The notes below the pieces were generated by a model. The model saw nothing but the letters and a program-made list of their open reading frames with translations, was not told the DNA's origin and ran no database searches. 47,798 nucleotides of DNA from NCBI RefSeq assembly GCF_026540895.1, contig NZ_JALNUR010000025.1, positions 1 through 47,798 on the forward strand, written 5' to 3'. Of this stretch, positions 42,995-47,798 are shown piece by piece. The DNA comes from Sphingomonas sp. GM_Shp_1 (GTDB taxonomy: Bacteria > Pseudomonadota > Alphaproteobacteria > Sphingomonadales > Sphingomonadaceae). A program made the position numbers and the translations under genes. Position 1 is the stretch's first letter; the number at the start of each line of letters is the position of its first letter.

Positions 42995-43080
42995 CGGAGC
43001 CTTTCGGTATCGTCCAGGTCGGTGAGGGCAAAATCGTCGCCCTTGTACAACAGTTCCGCGTGCTGGCTATGGGGCGAGAA
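42991..43080 (-). pseudogene. Truncated 3' end of a VapC-like toxin gene
   Basis: Reading into the ybeY start, the last codons spell HAELLYKGDDFALTDLDD, then a stop. This matches the conserved C-terminus of VapC PIN-domain toxins (LLxKGDDFxxTD), where the Asp pair is part of the active site. The preceding residues (RTFSPHSQ) have no PIN-domain pattern, and within 30 bases the sequence runs into a family-1 repeat. No antitoxin or PIN core is left. I treat it as a decayed fragment of a past toxin-antitoxin pair. Confidence 0.5.
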
Positions 43081-43108
43081 AGTTCGGGAAATATCGACGT
43101 TCCGCCTG

Positions 43109-43241
43109 TTCCTCCCCTGGAAGGGGAGGTGGCAGGGCGAAGCCCTGACGGAGGGGTGTCGCGGTGCGTATGTTTCCATCGCGGGTGGTTACACCCCTCC
43201 ACCATGCTTCGCATGGTCCCCCTCCCCTTGCAGGGGAGGAA
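43109..43241. repeat. Palindromic intergenic repeat (family 1), full copy
   Basis: TTCCTCCCCTGGAAGGGGAGG at one end and CTCCCCTTGCAGGGGAGGAA at the other are inverted ends. Inner hairpins are GGGCGAAGCCC and ACCATGCTTCGCATGGT. It splits phoH from ybeY and abuts the VapC remnant. Confidence 0.8.
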
Positions 43242-43260
43242 TATAAGACCGCATCCTATC

Positions 43261-44259
43261 TCAGGCGTTGGGCCCTTCATAGGCATCGACGATCCGGCCG
43301 ACGATCGGGTGGCGGACGACATCGGCGGCGGTGAAGCGGCTCATCGCGATGCCCTCCACGCCCTCCAGTCGGCGGACCGCGTCGGCCAGGCCGGAGGCGG
43401 CGACGCCGCCGGGCAGGTCGACCTGGTTGGGGTCGCCGCAGATGACCATGCGGCTATTCTGGCCGAAGCGGGTCAGGAACATCTTCATCTGGGCGGGAGT
43501 GGTATTCTGCGCCTCGTCGAGGATGACGAAGGCGTCGGCCAGCGTCCGGCCGCGCATGAAGGCGATGGGCGCGATCTCGATCTCGCCGCTGGCGATGCGC
43601 CGCTCCACCTGCTCGGCGGGCAGGCAGTCATAGAGCGCATCGTAGAGCGGGCGGAGATAGGGATCGACCTTCTCCTTCATGTCGCCGGGCAGGAAGCCAA
43701 GCCGCTCGCCCGCCTCGACCGCCGGGCGCGACAGGATCAGCCGCTGGACCGAGCCGGTGATGAGCTGCGCCACCGCCTGCGCGACCGCGACATAGGTCTT
43801 GCCGGTGCCCGCCGGCCCGAGCGCGAAGATCATGTCGTTCGACACGAGCTGCTTCATGTAATGCGCCTGGGCAGGGGTGCGCGGGACGATCGTCTTCTTG
43901 CGCGTGCGGATCATGATCGGCGGCGCGGAGGTGCGTTCCGCGCTCAGGATGCCGTCGAGCGTCGGTTCGGACGCCATCGCGATCGAGGCGTCGACCAGTC
44001 CGGTGTCCACCTCTTCTCCACGCTGGATACGGGCGTAGAGGTCGTTCAGCACGTCGCGGGCCAGCCCGACCTGCTCGGCGGTTCCCTCCAGCCCCACCCG
44101 GTTGCCGCGTGCGGTGATGTAGACGCCCAGTCGATTCTCCAGCGCGACCAGATTGCGGTCATATTGACCGAACAGCTGCGCCAGCACTTGCGGCTTGTCG
44201 AAGCTGAGTTCCGCCCGGCTGCGTTCACCGGCCTGGGCGGGGAGGGGCTTGCGGCTCAT
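43261..44259 (-). CDS. phoH: PhoH-like ATPase
   Basis: A 332-residue cytoplasmic P-loop ATPase with an N-terminal KH-like region and the Walker A loop ALGPAGTGKTYVAVAQAVA. Walker B is FVILDEAQNTTPAQMKMFLTRFG, with the conserved GRTLADAF before it and GDPNQVDLP after. It belongs to the YbeY/PhoH RNA-metabolism pair, and the pairing is conserved in this neighbourhood. Its gene is separated from ybeY by about 267 bases of repeat and VapC debris. Confidence 0.95.
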   Translation of the reverse strand: MSRKPLPAQAGERSRAELSFDKPQVLAQLFGQYDRNLVALENRLGVYITARGNRVGLEGTAEQVGLARDVLNDLYARIQRGEEVDTGLVDASIAMASEPTLDGILSAERTSAPPIMIRTRKKTIVPRTPAQAHYMKQLVSNDMIFALGPAGTGKTYVAVAQAVAQLITGSVQRLILSRPAVEAGERLGFLPGDMKEKVDPYLRPLYDALYDCLPAEQVERRIASGEIEIAPIAFMRGRTLADAFVILDEAQNTTPAQMKMFLTRFGQNSRMVICGDPNQVDLPGGVAASGLADAVRRLEGVEGIAMSRFTAADVVRHPIVGRIVDAYEGPNA

Positions 44260-44367
44260 GCGGTCCTTTCACCGTCTGTGGTTGCCACCAAGATGGGGGC
44301 GACGGGATCGGAACGCCAGCGAAATTGCATGACATAGGTGTGACGGCGGGAGGTTTTTGGCGGGCGG

Positions 44368-44452
44368 AGGCGCAGAGGGCGCAGAGAAGAAGAGTTCGCC
44401 CTCGCGATCGGGAGACCTTCTTCTACCTCCGCGCTCTCTGCGCCTCTGCGCG
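44368..44452. repeat. Inverted repeat, GAGGCGCAGAG type, first unit
   Basis: GAGGCGCAGAGGGCGCAGAGA near the left edge and TCTCTGCGCCTCTGCGC near the right edge pair with a one-base slip. It belongs to the fourth repeat family of the window and lies in the 380-base gap between phoH and miaB, which contains no gene that I can support. Confidence 0.6.
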
Positions 44453-44473
44453 ATAAAAAAGAAAGATGGTTCG

Positions 44474-44615
44474 CGCGGAGACGCGGAGGCGCGGAGAGGG
44501 TGTATCCGGCGGCGGGTTGACCCTTCGGTATCCGGCCGGGTCACCGTCTTCCGGTCGCGATTACGGGGTGCAAGTTCCGCGCGCGAGACATTCTCCGCGC
44601 CTCCGCGTCTCCGCG
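44474..44615. repeat. Perfect 24-bp inverted repeat, GCGGAGACGCGGAGG type, second unit
   Basis: The arms at 44474-44497 and 44592-44615 are exact inverted copies (24 bases each) separated by 94 bases. They are made of repeated GCGGAG blocks. Together with the unit at 44368-44452 this fills most of the phoH-miaB gap. The spacer has no coding or known motif. Confidence 0.7.
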
Positions 44616-44640
44616 TGAATCAAAATTGGTGAGCGGGGGC

Positions 44641-45963
44641 TTACGCCGCTTCGCGCACCTTTGCCTGGCCGGTCAGCGAGTTGGGTCCGGCCGCGACCAG
44701 TTCGACTTCTACCAGGTCGCCGATGCGGTGGTCGCCGATCAGGTGGACCGACTGGAGCCAGGGCGACTTGCCGAGCATCTGGCCGGGCAGCTTGCCGCGC
44801 CGTTCGATCAGCACGGTGCAGGTCCGGCCGACGCTGGCCGCGTTGAACGCCGCCTGATCGCGGTTGAGCGCGGCTTGCAAGCGTTGGAGCCGGTCGTCCA
44901 TCACCTCCGCCGGAACCTGATCCCCCATGGTCGCCGCCGGAGTGCCGGGGCGGGGGCTGTATTTGAAGCTGAACGCCTGGGCATGGCCCATCGCATCGAC
45001 CAGGCTCAGCGTGTCGGCGAACTCCGCCTCAGTCTCACCAGGGAAGCCGACGATGAAATCGCCCGACAGCGCGATGTCGGGCCGCACCGCGCGGACGCGG
45101 TCGATCAGCCGCATATAGCTGTCGCGGGTGTGCTGACGGTTCATCGCCTTCAGGATGCGGTCATTGCCCGACTGCACCGGCAGATGGAGGAAGGGCATCA
45201 GGCTCTCGACATCGCGGTGCGCGTCGATCAGCCCCTGCGTCATGTCATTGGGGTGGCTCGTCGTATAGCGGATGCGGTGCAGGCCCGGAATCCGGTCGAG
45301 CGTGCGGATCAGGCCGTGCAGCCCCCGGTCGTCGGCGTCGTTCCAGGCGTTGACGTTCTGGCCCAGCAGCGTGATCTCGCGCGCGCCCGCATCGACCAGC
45401 GCCTTCGCCTCATCGACGATCGCCGCGAAGGGCCGGCTGACCTCGGCCCCGCGCGTATAGGGCACGACGCAATAGGTGCAGAATTTGTCGCAGCCTTCCT
45501 GCACCGTCAGAAAGGCCGAAGGGCCGACCTTGCGACGGCCGGGCAGATGGCCGAATTTCGACTCGACCGGCATGTCGGTGTCAAGCGCCGCCTCGCCCGC
45601 CGCCGCCCTGGCGACCAGTTCGGGCAGATTGTGATAGGCCTGCGGGCCGACCACCACATCGACCTTGGCGCGGCGGACGATCTCGGCGCCCTCCGCCTGC
45701 GCGACGCAGCCCGCCACCGCGATCATCGGCTTGCGGCCCTGTTCGCCCGCGTCCTTCCGAAGACGCCCGATGTCCGAATAGACCTTCTCGGTCGCCTTTT
45801 CGCGGATGTGGCAGGTGTTGAGCACCACCAGATCGGCGGCAGCGGCGTCGTCGGTCGCGGACAGGCCTTGCGCGGCCATCAATTCGGCCATGCGCTCGCC
45901 GTCATAGACGTTCATCTGACAGCCGAAGGACTTGACGTGGAAGGTCTTGGGGGATGCGGGCAT
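44641..45963 (-). CDS. miaB: tRNA-2-methylthio-N6-dimethylallyladenosine synthase
   Basis: Radical-SAM methylthiotransferase that modifies A37 of tRNAs reading U-starting codons. The 440-residue protein shows the three-domain build: N-terminal UPF0004 with cysteines 15 (FGCQMN), 51 (NTCHIR) and 86 (AGCVAQAE), the radical-SAM motif CDKFCTYC, and a C-terminal TRAM domain ending QAKVREAA. Length is normal. It lies 63 bases after plsC, in an otherwise conserved cluster. Confidence 0.96.
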   Translation of the reverse strand: MPASPKTFHVKSFGCQMNVYDGERMAELMAAQGLSATDDAAAADLVVLNTCHIREKATEKVYSDIGRLRKDAGEQGRKPMIAVAGCVAQAEGAEIVRRAKVDVVVGPQAYHNLPELVARAAAGEAALDTDMPVESKFGHLPGRRKVGPSAFLTVQEGCDKFCTYCVVPYTRGAEVSRPFAAIVDEAKALVDAGAREITLLGQNVNAWNDADDRGLHGLIRTLDRIPGLHRIRYTTSHPNDMTQGLIDAHRDVESLMPFLHLPVQSGNDRILKAMNRQHTRDSYMRLIDRVRAVRPDIALSGDFIVGFPGETEAEFADTLSLVDAMGHAQAFSFKYSPRPGTPAATMGDQVPAEVMDDRLQRLQAALNRDQAAFNAASVGRTCTVLIERRGKLPGQMLGKSPWLQSVHLIGDHRIGDLVEVELVAAGPNSLTGQAKVREAA

Positions 45964-46026
45964 GACGCGCCCCTTATCGCAAATCGCGCCGTGTCGCCAG
46001 CACCCGACGACCCGCCCGCCCGCGCG

Positions 46027-46776
46027 TCAGGACGCCACGATCCGCGCCCGTGCCTCCGCCGCCATCGCCTTGCGGTCGGGATAGTCGGCGGGGTCGAAGG
46101 GGGCGAGATAGTGGAGCGTCACGGTGAACCGCCCCGCACGGCGCAGGACCCGTTTGGCATGGGCATCGCCCGCATCGTCGCCCAGCCACGCCAGATCGGT
46201 CGCCGCCGCGCCATAGTCGATCCGCACCGGCTGCACCCGGATATCCGGCACCGGCGGGACGAGCGCCGCGAACAGGGCGGGCTTGAAGGGCAGGAGCGAC
46301 AGGTCGTCGCCGGTCGTGCCCTCGGGAAAGATCGCCAGCGGCTGTCCCTCGGCCAGCGCGGTGCGGATCGTCGCCACCTGATCGCCGACGCCCAGCCGGT
46401 CGCCGCGCTGGACGAAGAGGGTGCCGTTCAGCCCCGCCAGCCAGCCGATCAGTGGCAGCGCGGCGACTTCCGCCTTGGCGACGAAGCGCGCGCCCGCCGT
46501 CCCGGCGAGCAGGAGAATGTCGAACCAGCTGACATGGTTGGCGACGATCACCGCATCGCGGGTCAGCGGCTGGCCGACCACCCGGATATCCGCGCCCAGG
46601 ATCATCGCCACCCGCCGCAGGAAACGGCGCGGCCATGGCGAGGTCCGCCCCAGCGCTCGCCACGCGCCGTGCAATGCCACCGCGACCAGCAGCGTGCCGA
46701 TAATGCACGAAAGGCGACCCGCTGCGCGCAGGCCGCCCTTGTTGTCGGCGTCGGTCGAGGCGGCGACCGCCATCAT
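46027..46776 (-). CDS. plsC: 1-acylglycerol-3-phosphate O-acyltransferase family protein
   Basis: A 249-residue membrane-bound acyltransferase. It has an N-terminal hydrophobic helix (LSCIIGTLLVAVALHGAW), the catalytic H-x4-D motif NHVSWFD, and FPEGTTGDD (block III). Members add a fatty acid to lysophosphatidic acid or, in some alphaproteobacteria, to lyso-ornithine lipid (OlsA type); the acceptor cannot be told apart here. Its ATG overlaps the fur stop (ATGA-type), so both are on one message. Confidence 0.9.
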   Translation of the reverse strand: MMAVAASTDADNKGGLRAAGRLSCIIGTLLVAVALHGAWRALGRTSPWPRRFLRRVAMILGADIRVVGQPLTRDAVIVANHVSWFDILLLAGTAGARFVAKAEVAALPLIGWLAGLNGTLFVQRGDRLGVGDQVATIRTALAEGQPLAIFPEGTTGDDLSLLPFKPALFAALVPPVPDIRVQPVRIDYGAAATDLAWLGDDAGDAHAKRVLRRAGRFTVTLHYLAPFDPADYPDRKAMAAEARARIVAS

Positions 46777-47195
46777 CCCTTGCGGTCGAGGCTGACGCCG
46801 TAAAGCTCCATCCGGTGATCGACCAGGCGGAAGCCCAGCTTTTCGGCGATCGCCTTTTGCAGTTGCTCCAGTTCGGGGTCGACGAACTCGATCACCCGGC
46901 CGGTCTCGACATCGATCAGATGGTCGTGATGCGCTTCGGGCGAGGGTTCGTAGCGGGCGCGGCCATCGCCGAAGTCGTGGCGGTCCAGGATGCCCGCTTC
47001 CTCGAACAGGCGGACGGTGCGGTACACGGTCGCGATCGAGATGCCCGGATCGATCTTGGCGGCGCGCTCATACACCTTTTCCACATCGGGATGGTCCTCC
47101 GCTTCCGACAGGACGCGGGCGATCACGCGACGCTGTTCGGTGATGCGCAGTCCCTTTTGTGCGCACAGCGCTTCGAGATCGATTTTGCGGGCCAT
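46773..47195 (-). CDS. fur: Fur-family metal-responsive repressor
   Basis: A 140-residue ferric-uptake-type regulator. The N-terminal winged helix (residues 8-80, with GISIATVYRTVRLFEEAG as the recognition region) is followed by the metal/dimerisation domain with HHDHLIDVETGRVIEF (His89, His90, His92). Cys11 is the only cysteine, so the C-terminal CxxC zinc site of the E. coli protein is absent, as is common in alphaproteobacteria. Whether it senses Fe or Mn (Mur) is not readable. A Fur-box-like sequence lies 64-76 bases upstream. The ATG at 47195 fits the family N-terminus. Confidence 0.92.
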   Translation of the reverse strand: MARKIDLEALCAQKGLRITEQRRVIARVLSEAEDHPDVEKVYERAAKIDPGISIATVYRTVRLFEEAGILDRHDFGDGRARYEPSPEAHHDHLIDVETGRVIEFVDPELEQLQKAIAEKLGFRLVDHRMELYGVSLDRKG

Positions 47196-47243
47196 GGTAA
47201 ATTCAACTCCTCGGGCTGATCCCCTCTCTACGCGCAAAGCGCT

Positions 47244-47272
47244 ATTGCGAAAAGGGGATAGCGACTCGCAAT
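47244..47272. promoter_or_regulatory. Fur-box-like inverted repeats before fur
   Basis: ATTGCGA (47244-47250) and TCGCAAT (47266-47272) are perfect inverted 7-mers. Overlapping the right arm, TAGCGA-C-TCGCAA (47259-47271) has the 6-1-6 layout of Fur-family boxes (TTGCGA-N-TCGCAA) with one mismatch. Autoregulation of fur, plsC and possibly downstream genes is a reasonable guess. Confidence 0.5.
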
Positions 47273-47293
47273 AACCCGGAAACTGTGATCGGG

Positions 47294-47779
47294 TCAGCCA
47301 ATGGCCCCGGCCTCGATCGGCCGGGCATAGGTGTGGGCGTCATAATGCTGGCCGTCCGCGCCCTTGTAATAGTTGCGCCGTTCGCCGCACTTGGCAAAGC
47401 GGTGGGCGGTGTAGAAGCGCACCGCCGGATTGTTCGACCGGACCTCCAGATGCAGGGTGACCACCCCGCGCGCGGCACAGTCGGCGACGACCATGCGGAT
47501 CAGCGCGCTGGCGATGCCGCTGCGGCGGTGATCGGGCGCGACGCCCAGCAGCAGCAACTCCGCCTCGTCCATCACCGAGCGGGTCAATGCGAAGCCCACC
47601 GCCTCGCCGCCCGCTTCCGCGATCAGCAGATGAATGCCGGGCATCGCCATCACGCCCAACAATTGCGCACGGGTCCAGGCCTCTCCCCATTGCGGATCGA
47701 AAGCGGCGGCCATCACCTGTTCGACTATCCCGGCATCGCGCGCATCGCCGCCGCGCAGTGTCAGGCTGATGCTCGCCAT
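47294..47779 (-). CDS. rimI: Ribosomal protein S18 alanine N-acetyltransferase (GNAT family)
   Basis: A 161-residue GNAT acetyltransferase that transfers acetyl from acetyl-CoA to the N-terminus of S18. The acetyl-CoA loop is LGVAPDHRRSGIASAL, LHLEVRSNNPAVRFYTAHRF is the RimI-like second signature, and RRNYYKG is the typical tail. Its start codon overlaps the stop of a gene running in from the window edge, which in related genomes is tsaB. No strong ribosome-binding site is visible because of the overlap. Confidence 0.9.
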   Translation of the reverse strand: MASISLTLRGGDARDAGIVEQVMAAAFDPQWGEAWTRAQLLGVMAMPGIHLLIAEAGGEAVGFALTRSVMDEAELLLLGVAPDHRRSGIASALIRMVVADCAARGVVTLHLEVRSNNPAVRFYTAHRFAKCGERRNYYKGADGQHYDAHTYARPIEAGAIG

Positions 47780-47798
47780 CAGGCGGCGAGCCCCGGCG
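47779..47798 (-). CDS. C-terminal tail of upstream gene, possibly tsaB
   Basis: On the minus strand the edge reads PGLAA then TGA, and the stop overlaps the rimI ATG. tsaB is the usual gene before rimI in alphaproteobacteria and tends to end in a short hydrophobic tail like this. Five residues are too few to identify it from sequence. Confidence 0.3.

Noticed and set aside
42991..43179. The 62-codon frame before ybeY as an intact gene
   Set aside because: Only its last codons resemble a VapC toxin, and the rest translates a repeat element. A decayed fragment is the better reading.

Overview
The window is GC-rich chromosomal DNA, packed with genes, from an alphaproteobacterium. It is most like Sphingomonas or a close sphingomonad. 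The reasons are the gene families and their order (tsaB tail-rimI-fur-plsC-miaB-phoH-ybeY-corC with lnt-metK-trmB nearby, a plant-type GshA, a cyoABCD quinol oxidase, a methylmalonyl-CoA cluster) and the many short palindromic intergenic repeats. I saw no rRNA, tRNA, CRISPR array, prophage, transposase or plasmid gene. It is mostly ordinary core metabolism.

Layout. (1) About 0.1-7 kb, plus strand: a propionyl-CoA to succinyl-CoA cluster of methylmalonyl-CoA epimerase, a crotonase, methylmalonyl-CoA mutase, bioB, a tiny membrane protein and the biotinylated propionyl-CoA carboxylase alpha subunit. BioB makes the cofactor that the carboxylase uses. (2) 7-8.4 kb: a minus-strand CitE/HpcH-like CoA-ester lyase diverging from a small membrane protein. 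(3) 8.5-12.4 kb, plus strand: cyoABCD with 4-nt overlaps, closed by a strong hairpin. (4) 12.4-23.4 kb, minus strand: a complete glycogen gene set transcribed as glgP-glgB-glgC-glgA-pgm-glgX. (5) 23.5-32.5 kb: mntH, ubiA, a small membrane protein, a GT2-TPR protein, ppk2, rsmE, gshA, an ICMT-like multi-pass membrane protein and two small uncharacterised genes. (6) 32.5-47.8 kb: trmB, metK, lnt, then corC, ybeY, phoH, miaB, plsC, fur and rimI, all on the minus strand. This looks like one ancestral housekeeping cluster opened at two places. A formate/nitrite-type transporter sits between trmB and metK. A roughly 4.5-kb block (VOC protein, PHA-system protein, LysE exporter, sorbosone-dehydrogenase-like protein, two exported hypotheticals) sits between lnt and corC.

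The most unusual signals are not new operons but small sequence elements. A roughly 130-bp palindromic element of the same family as several intergenic repeats lies in frame inside the methylmalonyl-CoA mutase gene and adds about 44 residues to the linker between its two domains. The 3' end of a VapC-like toxin gene survives as a fossil next to another copy of that repeat, between phoH and ybeY. metK has a 20-bp ATATAAAG palindrome just upstream, and fur has a Fur-box-like inverted repeat. cyoA, and more weakly glgC, have matches to the alphaproteobacterial general-stress (EcfG) promoter consensus. At least four families of inverted repeats fill the intergenic gaps.
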